From Streptomyces sp. SM10 (lineage in GTDB: Bacteria > Actinomycetota > Actinomycetes > Streptomycetales > Streptomycetaceae), in contig NZ_NEUF01000068.1 of the NCBI RefSeq assembly GCF_002910915.1, positions 248,001 through 312,000 of the forward strand: a stretch of 64,000 nt of DNA, in the 5' to 3' direction. A model generated the notes under the pieces. That model saw only the letters and a program-made list of their open reading frames with translations. It searched no databases and was not told the DNA's origin. A program made the translations under genes and the position numbers. Of the stretch, positions 43,366-51,714 are shown in pieces; within the stretch, counting starts at the first letter, position 1; each line of letters opens with the position of its first letter.

Positions 43366-46300
43366 TCAGACCTGGGCTGCCCGGAACCCGCGGACCTCCT
43401 CCCACAGCGTGCGCGGGGTGCGGAACATGTCGACGATCTGGAAGTCGTCGGGGATGACGAGGTCGTAGAGCTGCTCGATCGCCACCATGAGGCCGACCGT
43501 GGCCATCGAGCTCAGGCCCGCGTCGGCCAGGGGAACGTCGGGATCGAGCGCGGTGTCCTGGGGCACGTCGGTCAGCACCCCGCGCAGCAGCTCCTCGAAG
43601 TCGGCGTCCCACGGCACCGGCGCCTGCCCGGTGTACCCCTGGGCCGGGTCCGTCGCGGTGCCGGGCGGCTCGGGGAGCCGGTCCGGGTCGACGGTTCCGG
43701 CCCCGGTCAGCGGCCACTCGTCCACCACCACCAGGACGTCCGGGATCAGATGGCGCGGCAGTCTGCGACCGGCCAGCGCCCGGCGGATCCCGTCCGGGGA
43801 GAACTCCTCGGCGGGGACCGTACGCACGTAACCCACCAGCAGCCGCCCGCCCGTGGCTGTGTCCGGCCGCTCGACCACCCGGCAGTCCAGCACCGAGGGG
43901 TGGAGCCCGAGCAGTTCGCGGGTCCGGTGGACGGCGGCCGGACCCATGGGCTCCAGCCGCCCGGACCGGTGGACGCGTGCCGTCCGGCCGGTGCGGTGCG
44001 GTCCTTCGGTGCCGTCGACCCGCATCTCGGCGACCACTCCGGCGGGTACGGGGCGGCGCCGGGTGTCGACCACGTCCAGGGCCAGACCGCACGGCGGTAC
44101 TCCGTCGTAGGCGACCGGGCCGATGAGTCCGTCGGCGGCGACGGTCTCGATCACCCGGGCCCGGCCGCGCAGGGCTGCGGGCAGGGCGGGCCCCGCCTCG
44201 TCGTCGCCCCCGAGGACCACCGTGAGGGGGCGGGGCGGGTCGACGACGACCCGCTCCGCGACCAGCGGCGTCGTCCCGAGGTGGGTCACCCGGCCCGCGG
44301 AGATCAGGCGCCTCATCTCGGGAAGGGCCTCCGGCAGCGGGGTGGGCACCATGACGACGGTGGCTCCGGACGTCAGCGCCGTCAGCATCTCGATCAGACC
44401 GGTGGGGGTGACGGCGGGGCCGGCGCAGAGCCAGGAGCATCCCGGCTCCGATCCGGCGCCGCGATCGGCCAGTTCGCCGCGGAACCGGGCGAGTGCGCGG
44501 TCCAGGGCGTGGTGCGTCACCGGGGCCCCCGGCTCACCGGGCAGGACGCAGGCCGTACCGGCGGGCATCTCCTCAGGGCGGGTGGCGGCCGGCGGGCCGG
44601 CGGCCGGGGCCGCGGCGCCGGGCGCCGCGAGGGTGAAGGCGGCTCCGGCGCGTACCGCGGCGAGCAGCATGGCGACCGTGTCGGGGCCCCGCTCCGGTGA
44701 GAGGGCTCCGACCGCGACGAGGTCGCCGGGTCCGACGCCGCGCTCCCGCAGTTCCCGGGTGAACCGGTCCGCTGTGGCGCCGAGTTCCCGGTAGCTGAGC
44801 TCGCTCCCGCCGCAGCGCACCGCGACCACGTCTGGGTGAGCGGACACCACCGCGGCGAAGGACTCGGAGACGGGCCGCGGTTCGGGTAGGGGCTGTGCTG
44901 CGCGGTCCAGCCGGAGCAGTCCCTCGCGCTCGGCGGCGGGGAGGCAGTGGGCCCGGGAGTCGCCGTCCGGGCCGAGGGACATCCGCTCCAGGACCGTGCG
45001 GTAGAGGGCGGTGAGCCGGGCCGCGGCCTCCCGGTCGAGGCGGTGGCTGGTCGTGTTGAGTTTGAGGACCCCGGAGATCGTGAAGACGTGCAGCGCGAAC
45101 TCGTTGTCGTTGTCGTTGTACGTGACGTCCTCGTCGATCAGCGACGCGTCGACCTGCCGGAAGTCGAGGTAGTTGAAGAAGACGTCCAGCAGCCGGCCGC
45201 CGGGGCCGAACTCCTGCTGGATGACCTGCATCGGGAAGACGCGGTGCGGCCACAACTCCGTCAGGCCGTCGTAGACCGCCCTGACGAGATCGCCCCAGGT
45301 CTCCGCATCCGTGGGCATGGCGAACGGCAGGGTGTTCAGATACATGCCGAGCACCTGGTCCGCGCCCAGGACCTCGGGCCTCGCGTCGCACACCAGCCCG
45401 GTGTAGAAGTCCTCCGTGGCGACGACCATGCTCATCACCTTCATGTGCGCGGCCAGCAGCACCGCCTTCATCGAGGTGCCGGTCCCGGTCGCCAGTCTGC
45501 GCAGGTCGTCCTCCAGGTCCCGGAAGTCCAGCGTGTGCTGGTACCGCTCGCGGACCAGGGCCCTGTCGCCCTGCCAGGCGGAGGGCAGTGCCGTGCCGGT
45601 GCGGCCCTCGACGACGCCGCGCCAGAAGTCCCGGTCCTCCTGCGACTCCCGGGCCGCCGCCTCGGCCGCGACGTAGTCCGCGTACCGGAAGGGCACCGGC
45701 TCGGGTTCGGCGGGCGTGCGGCCCTCCCGGATCTCGGCGTAGCCGGTGAGGATCTCCATCAGCATCGTGTGGAAGCTGAATCCCTCGAGGATCGGATGGC
45801 ACTCCGTGATCGTGATCCACCACTCGGGGGAGTCCTGCGCGGTGTGGGCGTGCACCCGGATCAGCGGGAAGGTCGTGATGGCCATCGGGTCCCGGCGCTC
45901 GGACGCCGCGTACTCCTCCAGCGCGGGCCGCCAGCCGCCCGGGCCGAGCGTGCCGTGTCCCGTCGCACCGACGTCGATCCGCGCGGTGCGGTGCACCAGC
46001 TGCAACGGCTCGGTGTAGCGGTTGAGTTCGAAGCTGGTGCGCAGCACCTCGTGTCGGTCGACGACGAGTTGGGCCGCGGCCTGGAGTGCCGCGACGTCCG
46101 GTGCCACGCCGTCGCGGACGAGGTAGGAGGTGGTGTCCTGGTAGGTGTTGATGTCCGGGCGGGCCCGCAGTTCGATGATCATGCCGAGCTGGGTCGCGGT
46201 GAGCGGATAGGCGTCCACCACGTCCGTGGGCAGTGCCGCCCGGTCCTGGGCGCTCAGGAGGGCGAAGGGTTCCAGCGCCGCGGGCAGGGCGGCGCCGCCC

Positions 46301-47967
46301 GGTGCCGCGTCGAGGGCCTGCCGCGCGCACCACGCGGCCAGTTCCTCGACGGTCTGGTGGGCGAAGATGTCCGTGGCCGACACCTCCAGGCCCTCCGCAC
46401 GCAGCCGGCCGGCCAGGGCCACGGCCCGCAGCGAGTCCCCGCCGACGTCGAAGAAGTTGTCCTGGAGACCGATGTGGTCCGTTTCCAGGACCTCGGTCCA
46501 GACGCGGTGCATCATCTCGGTCGGCACTGTCGGGGACGGGACGGCGGACGGGACGGGCTCAGGCGCCGGTTCCCCGTCGGCCGGACGGGCGGCGGGCCGC
46601 GCGGGAGCGGGGCCGATCGGCTCGTACGGGCGGCCGACGAGGCCGGCGAGCAGCTCCTCCCACTCCGCGGCCCAGGTCCGCGCCGTCTTCTCGTCGATCA
46701 CCGCGGCGGCGTACTCCAGCCGGGCGTGGAACCGTCCGCCCGGGGCGGTGACCGTGTGCAGGGTCAGATCGAACTTGGCGTCGGGCACGGCGTCCGTCGC
46801 GATCCGCTCGACCCGCAGGCCCGGGAGCCGGAACCGGCCGTCCTCGTCGGCTTCCTCCATGTCGAAGGCCGCCTGGAACAAGGGGTTCCCGTCGAGTCCG
46901 CGCGCCGGGTTCACCGCGTCGACCACCCGCTTGAAGGGGACGAAGCGGTGGTCGAACGCGTCCAGCACCCCTTCCCTGACCTGGACCAGGACATCGGCGA
47001 AGGGCAGGCCGGCGGTGCGCCGTGAGCGGACGGCGACCGTGTTCACCGTGTAGCCGACGAGCCCGTCCAGGTCGGGGGTCCGGGTGGAGACGGGTATCCC
47101 CACCGTCACGTCCTCGCTCCCGGTGAGCTGGGCGAGCATGACGTGGTAGGCCGCCAGCAGCACCATGTACGGGGTGGCGCGGTGCGCCGACGCCAGGGCG
47201 TGGACGGCCGCGGCGGTCTCGGGTCCGACCGTCAGGTCGACGAGTCCGCCGCGCCGGTCGGGACGGGCCGGGCGGGGGCGGTCCAGCGGCAGCGGCAGGT
47301 CCGACACGCCGTCGAGTGCGGCGCGCCAGTGGTCCAGGTGCGGGCGCAGGGCGGCGTCCGTGGTCCGGGTCCCCTCCCGGGCGGCGAAGTCGGCGTACTG
47401 GATCGGCGGTGCGCCGAGTGCCGTGGGGTCCCCCGTGGTGCGGGCCGCGTAGAGCGCCGCCAGTTCGGCGGAGACGACCTGGTAGGAGTCCTCGTCGCAC
47501 GCGATGTGGTGGATGTTGACGACCATGAGGTGCAGTTCGGGCCCGGTACGGATCAGCGTGACGCGCAGCGGCTGGTGCCGGGTGAGGTCGAAGGGCCGGC
47601 TCCGCTCCCAGTCGGCGATCTGTCCGGCCCGCGTCCCGCGGTTCCCGGCCGGTTCGTCCGCCAGGTCGACGACGCGGAAGTCGACGGGCCCGGGCGGGTC
47701 GATGATCTGGTGGGGTACGTCGTCGATCTGCCGGTAGCGGGTGCGGAGGATCTCATGGCGTTCGACGAGGGTCTCCCACGCCCCGCGCAGGGCGTCGGTG
47801 TCCAGCCGGCCGGAGAGCCGGAGCGTCCAGGTCATCAGATAGGCCCGGCCGGCCGGGGCGAGTTGGTGCAGCAGCCACATCTGCTGCTGGCCGGAGGAGA
47901 GCGGAAGCGGTCCTGTCCGGTCCACCGTCTCGATCGTCCGTGTCTCCTGGGTACGGGCGGCCGGCAT
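43366..47967 (-). CDS. NRPS with order C-T-C-(degenerate A)-T
   Basis: Protein of 1533 residues. First C domain (about 20-440) has NIHHIACDED, so Gly of HHxxxDG is Glu. The first carrier domain (about 480-550) has DNFFDVGGDSL, with the phosphopantetheine Ser intact. The second C domain (about 580-1010) reads ECHPILEGFS, so the first His is Cys and Asp is Glu. Then comes an A-like region of only about 410 residues (1026-1436). It keeps SELSYRELGATADRF but lacks the TSGSTG-PKG loop, the YRTGDL motif, GR-D-QVKIRG and the A10 Lys (LTGAGTVDPDRL). Last is a carrier domain with DAGLSSM. There is no thioesterase. ATG 47967 overlaps the upstream stop. The A region is very probably inactive, so its carrier must be loaded or acylated in trans. 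Confidence 0.9.
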   Translation of the reverse strand: MPAARTQETRTIETVDRTGPLPLSSGQQQMWLLHQLAPAGRAYLMTWTLRLSGRLDTDALRGAWETLVERHEILRTRYRQIDDVPHQIIDPPGPVDFRVVDLADEPAGNRGTRAGQIADWERSRPFDLTRHQPLRVTLIRTGPELHLMVVNIHHIACDEDSYQVVSAELAALYAARTTGDPTALGAPPIQYADFAAREGTRTTDAALRPHLDHWRAALDGVSDLPLPLDRPRPARPDRRGGLVDLTVGPETAAAVHALASAHRATPYMVLLAAYHVMLAQLTGSEDVTVGIPVSTRTPDLDGLVGYTVNTVAVRSRRTAGLPFADVLVQVREGVLDAFDHRFVPFKRVVDAVNPARGLDGNPLFQAAFDMEEADEDGRFRLPGLRVERIATDAVPDAKFDLTLHTVTAPGGRFHARLEYAAAVIDEKTARTWAAEWEELLAGLVGRPYEPIGPAPARPAARPADGEPAPEPVPSAVPSPTVPTEMMHRVWTEVLETDHIGLQDNFFDVGGDSLRAVALAGRLRAEGLEVSATDIFAHQTVEELAAWCARQALDAAPGGAALPAALEPFALLSAQDRAALPTDVVDAYPLTATQLGMIIELRARPDINTYQDTTSYLVRDGVAPDVAALQAAAQLVVDRHEVLRTSFELNRYTEPLQLVHRTARIDVGATGHGTLGPGGWRPALEEYAASERRDPMAITTFPLIRVHAHTAQDSPEWWITITECHPILEGFSFHTMLMEILTGYAEIREGRTPAEPEPVPFRYADYVAAEAAARESQEDRDFWRGVVEGRTGTALPSAWQGDRALVRERYQHTLDFRDLEDDLRRLATGTGTSMKAVLLAAHMKVMSMVVATEDFYTGLVCDARPEVLGADQVLGMYLNTLPFAMPTDAETWGDLVRAVYDGLTELWPHRVFPMQVIQQEFGPGGRLLDVFFNYLDFRQVDASLIDEDVTYNDNDNEFALHVFTISGVLKLNTTSHRLDREAAARLTALYRTVLERMSLGPDGDSRAHCLPAAEREGLLRLDRAAQPLPEPRPVSESFAAVVSAHPDVVAVRCGGSELSYRELGATADRFTRELRERGVGPGDLVAVGALSPERGPDTVAMLLAAVRAGAAFTLAAPGAAAPAAGPPAATRPEEMPAGTACVLPGEPGAPVTHHALDRALARFRGELADRGAGSEPGCSWLCAGPAVTPTGLIEMLTALTSGATVVMVPTPLPEALPEMRRLISAGRVTHLGTTPLVAERVVVDPPRPLTVVLGGDDEAGPALPAALRGRARVIETVAADGLIGPVAYDGVPPCGLALDVVDTRRRPVPAGVVAEMRVDGTEGPHRTGRTARVHRSGRLEPMGPAAVHRTRELLGLHPSVLDCRVVERPDTATGGRLLVGYVRTVPAEEFSPDGIRRALAGRRLPRHLIPDVLVVVDEWPLTGAGTVDPDRLPEPPGTATDPAQGYTGQAPVPWDADFEELLRGVLTDVPQDTALDPDVPLADAGLSSMATVGLMVAIEQLYDLVIPDDFQIVDMFRTPRTLWEEVRGFRAAQV

Positions 47968-50900
47968 CAGGCGTCCCTCTCTGTCGTTTCACCGTGCGCT
48001 GTCGTTTCACCGTGCGCTGTCGGGTCGCCGTCCGGGACCTGGGTGTCCGGCGGCGGCTGGAGTCTCGCGACCTCACGGGCGAGGGCGGCCGCCGTGGGCA
48101 GGTCGAAGAAGGAACGCATGGACACCTCCACGCCGAAGACGTTCTGGACGTTCCACAGCAGGCGGGCCGCGAGCAGCGAAGTGCCGCCCCGGGCCATGAA
48201 GTCGTCGTCGGGCCCCACGTCCGGCTGGGTGAGCAGTTCACGGACGAAGCCGAGGACGGTGTCCGGACACGCGGCCGGGCCGTCGGCCGGCGCCGGGGTG
48301 GCCGGGGCCTCGTCGGTCCCGATGTCGTGGTGCACGTCGTCGTCCTCGTCCTCGTCCAGGTGGGTCGCGCCGATCGCCAGGCCGGGATCGGCGGCGAACT
48401 GTTCGGCCAGCCGGCGCAGGCGCTCGGCGAGACCTGTCGCCACCGTCCGGTCGTAGAGCGCCGAGGAGTATTCGAGCGCTCCCCCGTACCCACCGTCGGG
48501 GCGCGGCCACAGGGTGAGCGCCAGGTCGGTCCTGGAGACCGTCCACGCCCGGCCGAGCAGTTCGAGATCGCGTTCGCGCGGGACCTGCCCGACCGTCTCG
48601 TCACCGGTCAGCGCGAACAGGTTCTGGAACAGGGCGGTGCGGGAGGGTTCGCGCGCCGGTGCGACCGCGTCGGCCACCGCTTCGAAGGGCACGGCGTGCC
48701 GGGCGAAGCCCTCACGGCAGGTGTGCTCGACGGCGGCGAGTGCCTCGGCGAAGCTCAGGTCCGGTGTCAGCTCGGGCCGCAGGACGACGGTGTTGAGGAA
48801 CAGCCCGACCAGGTTGTGGAGTTCGGGACGGGTGCGGCCGGCGTGCGGGGAGCCGACCCCGAAGTCCCACTGCCCGGCGGCTCGGGCGAGCGTGACCGTC
48901 CAGAGGGTCAGCAGGACCACGTAGGGGGTCGCCCCGGTCCGGCGGCCGAGGGTGATCAGGGCCTCGGCCGCCTGAGCGGGCACATTCACGACGATCCCCG
49001 AGCCGTCGATGCTGCGCCGGGCGGCGCGCTGCCGGATCGCGGGGAGTTCGAGCGGGGGAAGTCCCGCCAGCTGTCGGCTCCAGTAGGCGAGCTGCTCGGC
49101 GGACTGCGCCTCGGTGATCTGGTCCCTCTGCCAGGCGACCGCGTCGACGTAGCGCAGGGCGGCTTCCGGGAGGACCGGTTCGCGGCCTTCCCGGATCGCC
49201 GTGACCGTCTCACGCAGCTCCTGTTCGAGCAGCCGGGAGGACCAGCCGTCGCCGATGATGTGGTGGCACACCAGGAGCAGCAGCTGCTCGGGCCCGCCGT
49301 CCCGGACCAGGGCCGCCCGGAACAGCGGGGCGACCGCCAGGTCGAAGCCCTCCGCGAGTTCCTCGGCGAGGATGCCGGCCATCTGCGCGGGCGTGGTCTC
49401 CACGGTCCGCAGGGCGTCGGGGACACGGGGCTCGACGACGGCGGCCAGCCCCTGCGCGTCCATGCCGTAGCGGGTACGCAGCACCTCGTGCCGTTCCACG
49501 AGCCGGGCCAGTGCCTCCCGGACCACCTGTGCGGGCACCTCGGACGGCAGCCAGACGAGGATCGGCAGAAGGTACTCACGGTTGCCCGGGTCCATCCGGT
49601 CCAGGACCCAGAACCGTTCCTGGGCGTGGGAGAGGGGCAGCCGGGCACCGGGCGGCAGCTGGGCGACAGGCTGCGCCTTCGAGGCCCGGCCCAGCAGTTC
49701 GGCCTGCTGACGGGCCGTCGAGGCGTAGTGCAGGTCGCGCAGTGTCACCGCGAGCCCCGAGGCCCGGGTGAGCCGGGCCGAGAGCCGGGTGAGCATCAGG
49801 GAGTGGCCGCCCAGCTGGAAGAAGTCGTCGTCGAGGCCGATCTCGTCGGTGTCGAGCATCTGCCGCCAGGCGTCCAGGACGATGCGCTCCTCGGCGGTGC
49901 GCGCTGCCGCGACGGTACCGGGCGCGCGCGACCAGTCGGGTTCCGGCAGCCGCGCGCGGTCGGTCTTGCCGCTGCTGGTCCGGGGCAGCGTGTCGATCTC
50001 GGCGACGACGGCCGGCACGAGCGCCGGCGGCAGCCGGTCGCGGAGGTAGGCGGTGAGGCGTTCGGCCGCACCGGGCCGTGTGGTGACCGCCCAGGCCGCC
50101 AGCCGGCGTGCTCCGCCGGGGCCTTCGGGGCCGTCGACCGCGCGGACGACGGCCTCGACGACCTCGGGATGGGTCTCCAGCGCGGCCTCCACCTCGCCGG
50201 GTTCGACGCGCACACCGTTGATCTTCACCTGGCTGTCGGCCCGCCCGACGAACTCCAGCGCTCCGTCGGGGCGGCGACGTACGAGGTCACCGGTGCGGAA
50301 CATCCGGGATCCGGGCGGGCCGTCGGCGTCCGGCACGAAGCGCTCGGCGGTGCGCGCGGGGTCCTGGTGGTAGCCGCGGGCGACGCCCGGTCCGCACAGG
50401 TAGAGCTCCAGCGGGGCGTCGCCGTCGGTGCTGTCGCCGTCCGCGGGCAGCGCCAGGACCCGGGCGTTGTCGATGGGCCGGCCGATCGGGACGGCGCCGG
50501 TGAGCTGGGCGGGGTCGAAGCGCTGGGCCAGAACGTCGATGGAGCACTCGGTGGGGCCGTAGGTGTTCCAGATCTCCACGTCGACCTGGGCGAGCACGCG
50601 CCGGCACAGTTCGGCGTGCAGCGGTTCGCCCGCGGAGCAGACCGTCCGCAGGCTCTTGCACGAGGCGAGGTCCGACTGGGCGGCGAGCAGGCGCAGCATG
50701 GTGGGCACGACCTGCACCACGGTGGCCTCCTGCTCGCGGATCGAGGCGAGGAGTTCGGCCGGGTCGCGTCCCGCGTCGGCGCGGCCGAAGGTGACCGGGG
50801 CACCGCAGACCAGCGGGCCGAATATCTCCCAGCCCGCGGCGTCGAAGGTGAGCGGCGTCTTCTGCAGCACTCGGTCACGGGGCGTCAGTTCCAGCGCGTG

Positions 50901-51434
50901 TACGCCCCACAGCACCCGGTTGGCGATGCCCGCGTGTTCGACGACGACGCCCTTGGGGACGCCCGTGGAGCCCGAGGTGAAGATCATGTAGGCGGCCCGG
51001 TGCGCTTCGGTGGCGCACGGCGGGGTGTCCGGGTCGCCCGCCCTCAGGAGCCGGTCGACCCGGTGGGCGGTGGTCGTCGGGGAGAGTTCGGCGCCCCGGG
51101 CGGCCCACGTCTCGTCCACCACGGCCAGGCGGGCGCCCGCCGCCTCGACCGTCTGACGCAGCCGGGCGGGCGGGGCGTAGGGGTCGAGCGGGAGATAGCA
51201 GCCTCCGGCCAGCCAGATGCCGAGCAGCGCCGCCACCAGGTCGGGGCCCGGTGTCATCAGGACGGCGACGACGGACTCGCGCCCTGCTCCGAGTCCGGTG
51301 AGGGCGCCGGCGACACGGCGAGCCGAGTCCTCCAGCTCGCGGTATGACACCTCGTGGGGGCCGGAGACGACCGCGGGTGCGGCGGGGTTCTCACGTGCCC
51401 GGTCCAGGAAGAGTTCCGGCAGCAGCGCGGTCAT
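47967..51434 (-). CDS. NRPS with order A-T-C-T
   Basis: Protein of 1155 residues. The A domain (about 1-500) is complete: FTSGSTGVPKGV (about 158), FDAAGWEIF, NTYGPTEC, MFRTGDLVRRRPDG, GRADSQVKINGVRVEPGE and the A10 Lys in RTSSGKTDR. A by-eye specificity code is D-A-W-Q-C-A-T-I-D-K, nearest in memory to Gln-type codes, but weakly. Carrier 1 (about 540) has the variant LGGHSL. The C domain (about 585-1010) has CHHIIGDGWSS, fully canonical. Carrier 2 (about 1081) has RGGTSL. A Glu/Asp-rich linker precedes it. It sits four bases after the MbtH gene and overlaps the next NRPS by one base. The start with A rather than C suggests a loading or first module. Confidence 0.92.
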   Translation of the reverse strand: MTALLPELFLDRARENPAAPAVVSGPHEVSYRELEDSARRVAGALTGLGAGRESVVAVLMTPGPDLVAALLGIWLAGGCYLPLDPYAPPARLRQTVEAAGARLAVVDETWAARGAELSPTTTAHRVDRLLRAGDPDTPPCATEAHRAAYMIFTSGSTGVPKGVVVEHAGIANRVLWGVHALELTPRDRVLQKTPLTFDAAGWEIFGPLVCGAPVTFGRADAGRDPAELLASIREQEATVVQVVPTMLRLLAAQSDLASCKSLRTVCSAGEPLHAELCRRVLAQVDVEIWNTYGPTECSIDVLAQRFDPAQLTGAVPIGRPIDNARVLALPADGDSTDGDAPLELYLCGPGVARGYHQDPARTAERFVPDADGPPGSRMFRTGDLVRRRPDGALEFVGRADSQVKINGVRVEPGEVEAALETHPEVVEAVVRAVDGPEGPGGARRLAAWAVTTRPGAAERLTAYLRDRLPPALVPAVVAEIDTLPRTSSGKTDRARLPEPDWSRAPGTVAAARTAEERIVLDAWRQMLDTDEIGLDDDFFQLGGHSLMLTRLSARLTRASGLAVTLRDLHYASTARQQAELLGRASKAQPVAQLPPGARLPLSHAQERFWVLDRMDPGNREYLLPILVWLPSEVPAQVVREALARLVERHEVLRTRYGMDAQGLAAVVEPRVPDALRTVETTPAQMAGILAEELAEGFDLAVAPLFRAALVRDGGPEQLLLLVCHHIIGDGWSSRLLEQELRETVTAIREGREPVLPEAALRYVDAVAWQRDQITEAQSAEQLAYWSRQLAGLPPLELPAIRQRAARRSIDGSGIVVNVPAQAAEALITLGRRTGATPYVVLLTLWTVTLARAAGQWDFGVGSPHAGRTRPELHNLVGLFLNTVVLRPELTPDLSFAEALAAVEHTCREGFARHAVPFEAVADAVAPAREPSRTALFQNLFALTGDETVGQVPRERDLELLGRAWTVSRTDLALTLWPRPDGGYGGALEYSSALYDRTVATGLAERLRRLAEQFAADPGLAIGATHLDEDEDDDVHHDIGTDEAPATPAPADGPAACPDTVLGFVRELLTQPDVGPDDDFMARGGTSLLAARLLWNVQNVFGVEVSMRSFFDLPTAAALAREVARLQPPPDTQVPDGDPTAHGETTAHGETTERDA

Positions 51435-51437
51435 CGG

Positions 51438-51659
51438 CTACCTCGCTCCGGTCTGCGCGGGGCGCTGCCCGCCGCGGACGCTGAGCGGACGCATGTCCGA
51501 CCAGACGGAGGCGATGTGGTCCAGGCACTGCTGCCGGTCGCCGGTGAACCCCTGGGCGCGCCAGCCCGCCGGAGGCTCGCGGTGCGCGTTCCAGATCGAG
51601 TACTGCTCCTCGTGGTTGACGACTACTCGGTACGCCGTGTCCGCGGCCGTATCACTCAC
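51438..51659 (-). CDS. MbtH-like NRPS accessory protein
   Basis: Protein of 73 residues with the family pattern: NHEEQYSIWNAHREPPAGW, GFTGDRQQCLDHIASVW and DMRPLS. MbtH proteins bind A domains and are needed for their folding or activity. The conserved Ser and the Trp residues are present. It stands directly between the free-standing A gene and the A-T-C-T NRPS, its likely partners. There are three bases between its stop and the NRPS start. Confidence 0.95.
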   Translation of the reverse strand: MSDTAADTAYRVVVNHEEQYSIWNAHREPPAGWRAQGFTGDRQQCLDHIASVWSDMRPLSVRGGQRPAQTGAR

Positions 51660-51714
51660 CGGGTCCTGCTTTCCTGAGGTCTTCGGATGCGTGGGTCTGG
51701 GTGGAGCGGGATGG

